A DNA stretch of 64,000 nucleotides from Neobacillus ginsengisoli (GTDB taxonomy: Bacteria; Bacillota; Bacilli; Bacillales_B; DSM-18226), in NCBI RefSeq assembly GCF_030813055.1, contig NZ_JAUSTW010000012.1, positions 1-64,000 on the forward strand, given 5' to 3'. The position numbers were made by a program, and so were the translations under genes. Below, piece by piece: positions 7,849-14,864 of the stretch (its first letter is position 1; each line of letters starts with the position of its first letter). The notes below the pieces were generated by a model, which did not search any database, was not told where the DNA came from, and saw only the letters and a list, made by a program, of their open reading frames with translations.

Positions 7849-7865
7849 GTATCGCCCAGCGATAC
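7849..7865. promoter_or_regulatory. palindrome GTATCGC-CCA-GCGATAC
   Basis: A perfect 7-bp inverted repeat around a 3-base centre, upstream of the decayed paralogue on the minus strand. Flanking bases resemble those around 7495-7509. It is the better preserved of the two operator candidates and could also control plus-strand transcription into the integrase fragment. Confidence 0.55.
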
Positions 7866-7897
7866 GAACCAAAAAGGAGAACCGATCGGCCCCTCTC

Positions 7898-8065
7898 AGG
7901 AAAAAGGAAAAGATAAAACAATTTCTGGCGTTAACAAAAAATGAATTATCATTACGTGATTACGTTCTCTTTTACTTTTTAATCTATATTAGAGCTCGTA
8001 AAGGTGAGTTATTACCCCTTACTTGGGACTACGTTGAATTTGAGGCTGGTTCACTTCGTTTTATT
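7898..8065 (+). pseudogene. tyrosine recombinase (integrase) fragment A
   Basis: A plus-strand frame gives KIKQFLALTKNELSLRDYV, then FLIYIRARKGELLPLTWDYV, then a short beta-hairpin-like stretch ending GSLRF. This is the start of the catalytic domain of phage/ICE-type tyrosine recombinases, including the first catalytic arginine in the R-x-x-GELL motif. There is no plausible start codon or N-terminal domain, and the HxLRH and Tyr motifs are absent. The fragment ends where a small opposite gene begins. The next part of such a protein is found at 9427-9636. Confidence 0.75.
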
Positions 8066-8284
8066 TTTCATTATAAAGGAAAGTTCCATATAACAGTCTT
8101 CATAATCAAATATTTTTACCTTAATAAGCCTAATGATTACCACGATCGCTACCAAGATAAAAACAGTTCCAATTGCCCTTTCATATTGCTCCCAATCTTT
8201 AATTAAATATGTGCCGTATTTCCCCTTCACCTTTACCACCCTAATTGATCGTAAAGACTCATAGCGTACAGTCGGACGATACAT
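8051..8284 (-). CDS. hypothetical small membrane protein, 77 aa
   Basis: Begins MYRPTVRYESLRSI, preceded by GGGGGA at good spacing. A hydrophobic segment at about residues 38-55 predicts one membrane span. The C-terminal part overlaps the integrase fragment on the opposite strand, so the reading frame may be a chimera of a real N-terminus and decayed DNA. No family recognised with confidence. Confidence 0.4.
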   Translation of the reverse strand: MYRPTVRYESLRSIRVVKVKGKYGTYLIKDWEQYERAIGTVFILVAIVVIIRLIKVKIFDYEDCYMELSFIMKNKTK

Positions 8285-8441
8285 ATATATTCCCCCTTAC
8301 CTTTCGTGACGCCCTAAGACGCCTTTGTAAAAGATATGAGACACCGCTTGTCCATGTTTCCAACTTTCTGTATTTCATTTAAGTTTAGAAAATTGGAATT
8401 GTGGCTATGCTGATAAAAAAGCCAAATAGGAGTGGGAAAAC

Positions 8442-8687
8442 GTGTTTTTGTATAACTGGTTTAACCTGGGGAAACGACACCGATCTAAGCTAGCCAAATT
8501 TTTAGAGGAAAACGAAATAAATCAACAAGACTTGGCCAATGAAAGCGGGGTAAGTAAATCCACTGTTAGCCGGATATGCCAGGGTGATGAATTTGCCCCC
8601 AATATGAGAAATGCAACAAAGATCATTAACGCCTTGCGGAAACTAACCCAAAAAAACATAAACCATGATGATTTTTGGAGTATGTAA
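8442..8687 (+). CDS. XRE/Cro-type HTH regulator, 81 aa
   Basis: A single HTH domain: QQDLANESGVSKSTVSRICQ at about residues 27-46. A conserved-looking N-terminus (FLYNWFNLGKRHRSKL) and a DDFWSM end are seen in short repressors of Bacillus mobile elements. GTG start follows AGGAG. It probably represses an element promoter. The 31-aa membrane peptide follows 16 bases downstream and is likely cotranscribed. Confidence 0.83.
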   Translation: MFLYNWFNLGKRHRSKLAKFLEENEINQQDLANESGVSKSTVSRICQGDEFAPNMRNATKIINALRKLTQKNINHDDFWSM

Positions 8688-8703
8688 CAGGAGGGATTGT
8701 AAG

Positions 8704-8799
8704 ATGATAGGTAACATAATGAGTATATTAGTTGCTGCATATTTAATTTGGCTTCTCGCCCGCACCATTTATACTAAATATACTGAAGGAACAAAATAA
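8704..8799 (+). CDS. 31-aa single-span membrane peptide
   Basis: ATG at 8704 is preceded by AGGAGG with an 8-base gap. The product begins MIGNIMSILVAAYLIWLLAR and ends in a polar TIYTKYTEGTK tail, so one membrane helix is predicted. It lies directly after the XRE gene and is followed by a strong terminator, which together make an XRE-peptide transcription unit. Function unknown; small membrane peptides of mobile elements include toxins and holin-like proteins, but nothing here proves that. Confidence 0.6.
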   Translation: MIGNIMSILVAAYLIWLLARTIYTKYTEGTK

Positions 8800-8800
8800 T

Positions 8801-8838
8801 AAAGTCCAGGCGTTCAAACCTGGGCTTTATATTTTTCA
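8801..8838 (+). terminator. terminator after the XRE-peptide unit
   Basis: AAAGTCCAGG / CCTGGGCTTT stem with an 8-base loop followed by ATATTTTT. It begins 2 bases after the peptide stop codon. Confidence 0.85.
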
Positions 8839-8977
8839 ATGTACCGTTGTCTTGAGGACAGTTTTTCACCAATTTATATAAATAGAGTTGGCGTAAGAAA
8901 TAATTTATGCACCTGTCTCAGATCGGTATATCTCCTAAAAAATACATTCTTCGACTGGTTTCACCGTTTTCTATTCT

Positions 8978-8995
8978 TAATCAAACGTTTGATTA
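8978..8995. promoter_or_regulatory. 18-bp perfect palindrome TAATCAAACGTTTGATTA (copy 1)
   Basis: A perfect inverted repeat with a central CG, the form typical of LacI/GalR-family operators (and of some TetR-type sites). No such regulator is encoded nearby. It is identical to the copy at 9150-9167. Confidence 0.5.
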
Positions 8996-9149
8996 GATCT
9001 CCCGCGAGCCCTTTTAGATAAGGATTTTCCTTGCCATTCTAGAAAAAAGAATGTCGACTATTGTCCGGGAAATTCTCTTTTACTTCTTTACACACCTAAT
9101 AAAACAATCCACTATACATTATCCTACAAAGTTCTCCATTTTTCCTTCT

Positions 9150-9167
9150 TAATCAAACGTTTGATTA
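9150..9167. promoter_or_regulatory. 18-bp perfect palindrome TAATCAAACGTTTGATTA (copy 2)
   Basis: Identical to copy 1 although the surrounding repeat units have diverged considerably, which suggests that the palindrome itself was kept. Confidence 0.5.
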
Positions 9168-9310
9168 GAACTTTCATAATTCGCATAACTTAGGGCTTTT
9201 TCCTTCTAAAGTTGAAAAAAGAATGTCGATTGTTACGAGGGACCAGTTCTAATTTATAGATATTTTTAAAAAACACAAGCATGATCAACCAAATATATCA
9301 TTAAACCTAA

Positions 9311-9430
9311 TTATCTCTCCCGGACGCATTTTTCGGCCCGAATCAGCGTACTTTTGCTTATCCCTGTTGTTTCCTCTATCTGTTTGTTAGAATGTGTTTC
9401 CAGCAGCTTCAATTCGTCTACCATAGACTC
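9311..9430 (-). pseudogene. resolvase/invertase C-terminal HTH remnant
   Basis: Minus strand frame gives MVDELKLLETHSNKQIEETT then GISKSTLIRAEK, a typical resolvase-type HTH (a helix, then GISKSTLIR recognition helix), ending at a TAA. No catalytic resolvase domain lies upstream; a stop interrupts the frame shortly before. A short orphan HTH cannot be excluded. Confidence 0.4.
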
Positions 9431-9636
9431 TTTTCCATAATGAAGGTGATTTCCTTATTCAAAAGCCTAAAAAAGCTCAATCTAAGCGCTTAATTAGTTT
9501 GGACAGCCCAACGCTTTCATTTCTGAAAAAGTGGCGTATACGCCCAAAAGAAGCGATTATGGCATCCATGAATAACATTGATAATAATAACATGGTTTTT
9601 ACTAGGGAAGACTGCACCCCTATTCGTTTAGCCATA
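9427..9636 (+). pseudogene. tyrosine recombinase (integrase) fragment B
   Basis: Plus-strand frame gives TLFHNEGDFLIQKPKKAQSK, then RLISLD, then LKKWRIRPKEA, the middle of the catalytic domain of ICE/phage integrases (beta strands, P-K-T-x-S-x-R-x-I-x-LD, then the LKKW helix). It continues directly where fragment A stops in the usual protein. It has no start, and the C-terminal HxLRH and Tyr motifs are missing. It abuts the right copy of the rpsI-end repeat, as expected for an integrase gene next to its attachment site. Confidence 0.75.
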
Positions 9637-9752
9637 AAAAAGACCCCCAACCAAATTGGTTGAGAGCCTTTGAAATGTTGATAATTAACGTTTTGAGAAC
9701 TGAGGCGCACGACGAGCACCTTTAAGACCGTATTTTTTACGTTCTTTCATAC
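9637..9752 (-). repeat. rpsI 3' end plus terminator, near copy of the duplication
   Basis: The intact partner of 6537-6650. It contains the genuine rpsI stop codon (9685-9687) and terminator. The duplication of exactly this gene end at both borders of the island is the expected product of site-specific integration that rebuilds the target gene. Confidence 0.82.
9640..9670 (-). terminator. terminator of rplM-rpsI
   Basis: Minus strand CTCTCAACC / GGTTGGGGG stem with a short AATT loop, followed by TCTTTTTT. It lies 15 bases after the rpsI stop. Confidence 0.88.
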
Positions 9753-10077
9753 GAGCATCACGAGTTAATAGACCTGCGCGCTTTAAAGTTGGGCGATATT
9801 CAGGGTCAGCTTGAAGTAATGCGCGAGCAATACCGTGGCGGATTGCGCCAGCTTGACCAGTGTATCCACCGCCGCTTACGTTTACAAGAACGTCATAGCT
9901 GCCAACAGTTTCAGTAGCTACTAACGGTTGGTTTACAACAACACGTAAAGCTTCGAATGGGATATAATCTACGATGTCACGACCATTAACTACAATTTTA
10001 CCAGTTCCTGGAACTAAGCGCACACGTGCGACAGAGCTCTTACGACGGCCAGTACCAATATATTGAACTTGTGCCAA
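9685..10077 (-). CDS. rpsI: 30S ribosomal protein S9
   Basis: 130 aa, full length, with the family's C-terminal basic tail ending FSKR that reaches into the P-site tRNA. Second gene of the rplM-rpsI operon, 20 bp after rplM. Its 3' end is duplicated at 6587-6650, so the last codons appear to have served as an integration target while the protein sequence was preserved. Confidence 0.98.
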   Translation of the reverse strand: MAQVQYIGTGRRKSSVARVRLVPGTGKIVVNGRDIVDYIPFEALRVVVNQPLVATETVGSYDVLVNVSGGGYTGQAGAIRHGIARALLQADPEYRPTLKRAGLLTRDARMKERKKYGLKGARRAPQFSKR

Positions 10078-10097
10078 GTTAATTCCCTCCCTCTTAA

Positions 10098-10535
10098 TTA
10101 ACCGCGAAGTTCGTAAACTTCAGGTTTTTGTGCTTGGTGCGGATGTTCTGCGCCAGCATATACATGTAATTTTTTGAACATTGTGCGTCCTAGAGAATTC
10201 TTTGGAAGCATGCCGCGAACAGCAAGTTCGATCATTTTCTCAGCATAGTTAGTACGCATTTCCAAAGCAGTTCTTTGTTTTAAACCACCTGGGTGATTTG
10301 TGTGACGGTAGTAAATTTTGTCAGTTAGTTTCTTACCTGTTAATTCAACTTTAGAAGCGTTAAGAATGATAACATTATCACCAGTGTCAACATGTGGTGT
10401 AAAAGTTGGTTTATTTTTACCACGTAAGATTGATGCTACTTCTGAAGCAAGACGTCCAAGAGTTTTGCCCTCTGCATCAATAACGTACCATTTACGCTCG
10501 ATATTGTTGGCATTTGCCATAAACGTTGTACGCAT
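10098..10535 (-). CDS. rplM: 50S ribosomal protein L13
   Basis: 145 aa, aligned end to end with B. subtilis L13 including the MRTT start and the [10 protein letters not shown] end. AGGAGG precedes the ATG. An early-assembling 23S rRNA binding protein. The long leader upstream (10536-10729) is probably an L13 autoregulatory site. Confidence 0.98.
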   Translation of the reverse strand: MRTTFMANANNIERKWYVIDAEGKTLGRLASEVASILRGKNKPTFTPHVDTGDNVIILNASKVELTGKKLTDKIYYRHTNHPGGLKQRTALEMRTNYAEKMIELAVRGMLPKNSLGRTMFKKLHVYAGAEHPHQAQKPEVYELRG

Positions 10536-10722
10536 GAATTTCCCTCCTAATTAAATCCGTTAAAGATTATTTTCTCGCACGATTATAAGCAATCTCCGTT
10601 CGATTCTGTTCCGGGAATGAACGTCAATCACCATTATGCGCTTAATTTTCTAAACATATATTTTCAATCACGATGAAGACTTTCCGGGGCTTTATCGTGG
10701 GATTAAAAACACACACATATAA
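10536..10722 (-). promoter_or_regulatory. rplM leader (L13 leader candidate)
   Basis: Roughly 185 bases of untranslated leader between the promoter and rplM. It contains an inverted repeat CACGAT / ATCGTG (minus strand, around 10669-10699). Bacillus rplM mRNAs carry a conserved L13 leader thought to bind L13, and position and size fit; I could not verify the consensus base by base. Confidence 0.5.
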
Positions 10723-10723
10723 T

Positions 10724-10752
10724 ATAATAAATTCTCCTGGGCTGAATGTCAA
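10724..10752 (-). promoter_or_regulatory. promoter of rplM-rpsI (sigma-A)
   Basis: Minus strand TTGACA (10747-10752), 17 bases, TATTAT (10724-10729). It gives rplM-rpsI transcription independent of the S10-spc-alpha cluster. Confidence 0.85.
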
Positions 10753-10789
10753 GAAAATGTTACACCAGGTTAGGTTGTTAGTAAGAAAA

Positions 10790-10834
10790 GAGGAAGCACA
10801 TTGGTCAGCCCCGACAAACGCTGGAGCTTGACAG
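10790..10834 (+). repeat. dispersed repeat, degraded copy (GGAAGC...GCTGGAGCTTGACA)
   Basis: Matches the order GGAAGCGCCTTGGTCAGCCCCGA...GCGCTGGAGCTAGACA of the better copies at 40603-40725 and 52195-52258, with several substitutions that break the palindrome. It lies between truA and the rplM promoter. Confidence 0.6.
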
Positions 10835-10841
10835 TATAAAA

Positions 10842-11582
10842 TTAGTTGTAAAATACTTTCCAAAGATATAAACCGTTAGCCGGAGCCGTTTTTCCGGCGT
10901 AACGACGGTCTTTTTTTTCTAAAATATCGAGAATTTCCTTTGGCTCTCGTGCACCTGTTCCCACCTCTAATAATGTACCAACAAGGATACGTACCATGTT
11001 ATACAAAAAGCCATTTCCGACAAAGCGAAATAACAGTAGTTCGCCTTCCATCGTCAAATCAATTTTTTCAATGGTCCTCACCTTATCTTCAACTTCTGTT
11101 TTAGCAGAACAAAAGCTGGAAAAATCATGTGTTCCAAATAAATATCGGCTCGCCTCACGCATGGCATCTATATTTAAAGGATAAGGATATTGATAGGCAA
11201 AGTTACGCCTGAATGGATCCCTCGTTGCGGAAAGATGAAGGAAATAGCGATATTCTTTTCCTATTGCGTCAAAACGTGCATGAAATGACGGACTTACTTT
11301 CTCAATAGATAGGACCGTAATATCCTCTGGAAGCATGGAATTGAGGGCTACGACCCATTTGTTCTCCGGAATCGGAAGAGGAGAGTCGAAGTGAATAACC
11401 TGACCCTTCGCATGAACTCCTGCATCCGTTCTTCCGGAACCGGAAACCAAAACACGCTTGTCCTTATGCATTTTGGTTAAAACCGCTTCAATATCGCTTT
11501 GTACCGTTCGCTTCTTCGGTTGGATCTGGTAACCGGAAAAGCCCGAACCATCATATGAAATAATGCACTTATACCTTTGCAT
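10842..11582 (-). CDS. truA: tRNA pseudouridine synthase A
   Basis: 246 aa. TruA isomerises uridines 38-40 in tRNA anticodon stems. The catalytic aspartate motif SGRTDAGVHA is present at about residues 49-58. It follows ecfT by 13 bases and is cotranscribed with the ECF genes as in B. subtilis. Confidence 0.97.
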   Translation of the reverse strand: MQRYKCIISYDGSGFSGYQIQPKKRTVQSDIEAVLTKMHKDKRVLVSGSGRTDAGVHAKGQVIHFDSPLPIPENKWVVALNSMLPEDITVLSIEKVSPSFHARFDAIGKEYRYFLHLSATRDPFRRNFAYQYPYPLNIDAMREASRYLFGTHDFSSFCSAKTEVEDKVRTIEKIDLTMEGELLLFRFVGNGFLYNMVRILVGTLLEVGTGAREPKEILDILEKKDRRYAGKTAPANGLYLWKVFYN

Positions 11583-11595
11583 TTAATTACTCCAT

Positions 11596-12393
11596 TTATG
11601 AACGTAATGAAAATAAGCATAGTGTTAGAATGACAAGCAGTAGAATCTGCAGGGAATCTGCCGTTCTCCAGTTTAATTGACGAAATTTGGTTCTGCCTTC
11701 GCCGCCGCGATATCCTCTAGCTTCCATGGCAATCGCAAGCTCTTCAGCCCGTTTAAATGAACTAACAAATAACGGAATTAAGAGCGGAATAACCGCTTTG
11801 ACACGTTCTTTTATCGGCCCGCCGGCAAACTCGACCCCTCTGGCAATTTGAGCCTTCATGATTTTATCGGTCTCCTCCATAAGCGTAGGAATAAATCTCA
11901 ATGATATCGACATCATTAAAGCCATTTCATGAACTGGAAAGCGAACCTTGTTCAATGGATGTAAAAGGGTTTCAACTCCATCGGTAATTTCAATCGGTGT
12001 CGTCGTTAATGTTAACAGTGACGTCATTAAGATTAAGAAAAAGAATCTCATTGAGATAAAAATTCCTTGTCTGAGGCCTTCATCGTAAATTTTCAAAGGA
12101 CCAAGCTCTGCTAGCAGGTTCCCTTCCTTTGTAAAAAATAATTGCAGAACTAATGTAAAAAGAACGAGCCAGATAACCGGCTTCAAGCCCACATATAAAA
12201 AGCGTAAGGGAATCCGTGACAATCCGAGCATTAACAAAGTATAAATTCCTATTAGTGCGTATGTGACCCAATTATTTGCAAGAAAAATGATACAAACAAA
12301 TAAGAAAATAACAATCAATTTAGACCGCGGATCCATCCGGTGAATCAAAGAATCAGCAGGTACATATCTGCCAAAAATCATTTTTTCCATCAT
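11596..12393 (-). CDS. ecfT: ECF transporter transmembrane protein EcfT
   Basis: 265 aa, about five membrane segments. The cytosolic coupling helices carry the two Ala-Arg-Gly signatures (QIARGVEF and MEARGYRGG) that bind the EcfA ATPases. Its ATG overlaps the ecfA2 stop as ATGA. It forms the shared energising module used by several vitamin-specific S components encoded elsewhere; no S component is adjacent. Confidence 0.97.
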   Translation of the reverse strand: MMEKMIFGRYVPADSLIHRMDPRSKLIVIFLFVCIIFLANNWVTYALIGIYTLLMLGLSRIPLRFLYVGLKPVIWLVLFTLVLQLFFTKEGNLLAELGPLKIYDEGLRQGIFISMRFFFLILMTSLLTLTTTPIEITDGVETLLHPLNKVRFPVHEMALMMSISLRFIPTLMEETDKIMKAQIARGVEFAGGPIKERVKAVIPLLIPLFVSSFKRAEELAIAMEARGYRGGEGRTKFRQLNWRTADSLQILLLVILTLCLFSLRS

Positions 12394-13259
12394 ACCCGTT
12401 CACCTCTGCTGATTAAATCTGTCACGGCATCAGATAGATGTTCGATTGATAGATGGACTTTCCCTAGTTTTACACCTAATTTTTCCTCCAGCTTGAGCTG
12501 AAATCGAACAACCTCCGGTACATCTAATCCCATCTTGATCAGATCATCCGGTGAGGAGAAAATCTCCTCCGGAGACCCCTCTTTGACCAATCTTCCTTGC
12601 TGCATGATCACAATTTGGTCTGCATAGCAGGCTGCATCCTCCATACTGTGGGTCACAAGGATGGTGGATAGATTTCTGTTCTTATGCAGCTGATAGAACA
12701 TATCCATAATCTCTTTACGGCCACGCGGGTCTAATCCTGCGGTTGGTTCATCTAGCACAATCACATCCGGTTCCATGGCCAGGACTCCGGCGATGGCTAC
12801 GCGGCGCATTTGACCACCCGATAGGTCAAATGGTGATTTTTCAAGAATCTCTTCTTGTAATCCCACTTGCTTCAGTGCAATCCGCGCCCTTTTCTTCGCT
12901 TCTGATTCCGATACACCGAAATTCATTGGGCCAAAAATAATATCCTTTTCAACCGTCTCCTCAAATAACTGATGTTCAGGAAATTGAAAAACAATTCCCA
13001 CTTTACGTCGGACTTGTTTCAAATTTTTATATTTCTTCTTTGCCCTTATTTCGTGCTCACCGATTCTTACAGTTCCTTCCGTGGGCACAAGAAGCGCGTT
13101 TAGATGCTGCAAAACCGTTGACTTACCTGAACCGGTATGTCCGATTATCGCCATATATGTGCCTTCTTTTATTTCGATGGATACATCTTCAATAGCAAGG
13201 CGTTCGAAAGGAGTATTTGCCTGATAACGGTACTCTACATTTTGCAGTGAGATGTCCAT
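12390..13259 (-). CDS. ecfA2: ECF transporter ATPase EcfA2
   Basis: 289 aa ABC ATPase: Walker [11 protein letters not shown]-loop [12 protein letters not shown], signature LSGGQMRR, Walker [13 protein letters not shown]. It pairs with EcfA1 and EcfT to energise vitamin uptake. The start lies inside the 3' end of ecfA1 (25-bp overlap), implying translational coupling. Confidence 0.97.
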   Translation of the reverse strand: MDISLQNVEYRYQANTPFERLAIEDVSIEIKEGTYMAIIGHTGSGKSTVLQHLNALLVPTEGTVRIGEHEIRAKKKYKNLKQVRRKVGIVFQFPEHQLFEETVEKDIIFGPMNFGVSESEAKKRARIALKQVGLQEEILEKSPFDLSGGQMRRVAIAGVLAMEPDVIVLDEPTAGLDPRGRKEIMDMFYQLHKNRNLSTILVTHSMEDAACYADQIVIMQQGRLVKEGSPEEIFSSPDDLIKMGLDVPEVVRFQLKLEEKLGVKLGKVHLSIEHLSDAVTDLISRGERV

Positions 13260-14074
13260 AACTCTGTCACCAACTCTTCTTCCGATAAATAGCGCTTTGA
13301 AAATTCTATCCCTTTTTGATTGAATGCTTTACTCATTTTTACCGAAAACGGGATATCAAGGCCTAATTGGATTAACTCATCATCCATTGAGAAAATCTCT
13401 TCGGGAGTTCCTTCCCTGTAAACTTCCCCTTTATTCATAACAATGATTCGGTCCGCCTTTGCAGCTTCTTCCAAATCATGTGTAATGGAGATAACCGTCA
13501 AATGCTTTTCATCTTTTAAATTCCTTACTGTCTCTAAAACTTCTTCTCTACCTCTTGGGTCAAGCATAGATGTTGCCTCATCTAAGATGATAATTGACGG
13601 CCTCAATGCGAGAACACCGGCAATGGCAACCCGTTGCTTCTGTCCACCGGAGAGATGGTGGGGCTCTTGATTAAGAAAACGATCCATTTTGACTTTTTTA
13701 AGTGAATCTTCAACCCTAAAGACCATTTCATCCCTTGGTATCCCGTGATTTTCTAAACCAAAAGCCACATCATCCTGAACCGTGGTACCAACGAATTGGT
13801 TATCAGGGTTTTGAAAAACCATACCTAATTGCTTGCGAATATCCCAGATAGACTCTTCAGTTAACTTTATATCACAAACGGTAATCTCACCTTGTTTTGG
13901 AAATTGCAAACCATTTAAGAGTTTTGCCATGGTAGATTTGCCTGAGCCGTTATGGCCAACAATCGCAAGCCATTCCCCTTCATATATTTTAAAGCTGACA
14001 TTGTGAAGGGCATATCGCTCCTGTGATTCGTATTGAAAGGAAACTCCATCAAGGGAAACAACGGGCTTTTTCAT
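13235..14074 (-). CDS. ecfA1: ECF transporter ATPase EcfA1
   Basis: 279 aa ABC ATPase: Walker [11 protein letters not shown]-loop [10 protein letters not shown], signature LSGGQKQR, Walker [13 protein letters not shown]. First gene of the ecfA1-ecfA2-ecfT-truA unit. A structured element with a terminator-like U run lies just upstream (14127-14217), so this unit is at least partly separated from rplQ. Confidence 0.97.
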   Translation of the reverse strand: MKKPVVSLDGVSFQYESQERYALHNVSFKIYEGEWLAIVGHNGSGKSTMAKLLNGLQFPKQGEITVCDIKLTEESIWDIRKQLGMVFQNPDNQFVGTTVQDDVAFGLENHGIPRDEMVFRVEDSLKKVKMDRFLNQEPHHLSGGQKQRVAIAGVLALRPSIIILDEATSMLDPRGREEVLETVRNLKDEKHLTVISITHDLEEAAKADRIIVMNKGEVYREGTPEEIFSMDDELIQLGLDIPFSVKMSKAFNQKGIEFSKRYLSEEELVTELWTSHCKM

Positions 14075-14126
14075 CTAATGTTTCCTCCCCTAATCTCTGC
14101 TAATCTAATCTCTTTTATTTTACAAT

Positions 14127-14217
14127 ACAAAAAAAGCCTGCACCTCGTCCCTAGCAGAAACGCATAACATCTGCTGTAAAATCCGGGATTTCTATAAAAG
14201 AAATGGGAGGAGGTGCA
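14127..14217 (-). terminator. branched terminator-like element between rplQ and ecfA1
   Basis: Minus strand TGCACCTC and TCCC pair with GGGA and GAGGTGCA (12 bp, one mismatch) over a long distance, followed by GGCTTTTTTTG. The enclosed part forms two hairpins (ATTTCT/AGAAAT and AGCAGA/TCTGCT), so the RNA can fold as a three-way junction ending in a U tract. It may be a plain terminator for the alpha operon or an attenuator ahead of ecfA1. Confidence 0.6.
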
Positions 14218-14232
14218 TGAGCTAGACGAGAC

Positions 14233-14391
14233 GTGAAAAATATTGGGAAAATGAATTCTTTCCAAGGAGTATTTAACACACTCCTATTTTGCTCCTTAAT
14301 CGGAGTCACGCTCATCGTAACACTCGTTTGGCTTGGTTCGTACATATTATATTTGTTACAGAAAAAGGGCAAAGAACAAGTTTGTTTGTAA
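14233..14391 (+). CDS. possible 52-aa membrane protein, opposite strand
   Basis: GTG-initiated frame with one convincing membrane helix (LLFCSLIGVTLIVTLVWLGS) and a basic polar tail. It is the only plus-strand candidate in the rplQ-ecfA1 gap and looks protein-like, but its ribosome binding site is poor: GGAGGAGGTG lies about 20 bases upstream, next to an ATG that ends after two codons. It may be a small real gene, a decayed one, or chance. Confidence 0.35.
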   Translation: MKNIGKMNSFQGVFNTLLFCSLIGVTLIVTLVWLGSYILYLLQKKGKEQVCL

Positions 14392-14423
14392 ACTGTCCAG
14401 CGCCCTTGTTGTCTGTAAAAGTA

Positions 14424-14786
14424 TTAAACTAACTCGATAATAACCATTGGCGCACCGTCACCGCGGCGTGGTCCAAGTTTCATAATACGAGTGTATCCAC
14501 CTTGACGCTCTTGATAACGCGGAGCGATATCAGCGAAAAGTTTTTGTACTGCATCTTGACCATTTTCAGCATCAGCTACTTCATTACGAACATATGAAGA
14601 AGCTTGACGGCGAGCATGTAAATCACCGCGTTTGCCTAAAGTAATCATTTTTTCAACAGTCACACGAAGTTCTTTCGCGCGAGTTTCTGTTGTCTCGATG
14701 CGCTCGTTGATAATTAAATCTGTAGTTAAATCACGAAGCATAGCTTTACGCTGTGCACTTGTGCGTCCTAACTTTCTGTAAGCCAT
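14424..14786 (-). CDS. rplQ: 50S ribosomal protein L17
   Basis: 120 aa, full length, beginning [21 protein letters not shown]17 lies near the exit of the peptide tunnel. Last gene of the alpha operon, 78 bp after rpoA. Confidence 0.98.
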   Translation of the reverse strand: MAYRKLGRTSAQRKAMLRDLTTDLIINERIETTETRAKELRVTVEKMITLGKRGDLHARRQASSYVRNEVADAENGQDAVQKLFADIAPRYQERQGGYTRIMKLGPRRGDGAPMVIIELV

Positions 14787-14864
14787 GAAGGGTTCCCTCC
14801 TTTGTTGAAGTCATAAATCGATCGTTAAGCATACGGGAGATAAACTTTAAGTTTTTAACCGCTA

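Larger units (their letters stand above)
8940..9235. repeat. two imperfect tandem repeats, period about 172 bp
   Basis: Two units share the order: TACATT, a variable segment, TTCTTAATCAAACGTTTGATTAG, about 45 variable bases, then GAAAAAAGAATGTCGA. Unit 1 spans about 8940-9060 and unit 2 about 9112-9235; both palindromes and both downstream motifs are about 172 bp apart. No gene is seen between 8839 and 9310, so this otherwise empty stretch of about 470 bp is mainly this repeat. Confidence 0.75.

Noticed and set aside
9477..9719. Minus-strand frame covering the integrase fragment B and the rpsI end
   Set aside because: It runs through the rpsI terminator and is antisense to a recognisable integrase sequence, so it is a shadow.
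14071..14372. Minus-strand small frames between rplQ and ecfA1
   Set aside because: Cysteine/serine-rich low-quality translations without binding sites; the region is better explained by the structured terminator.
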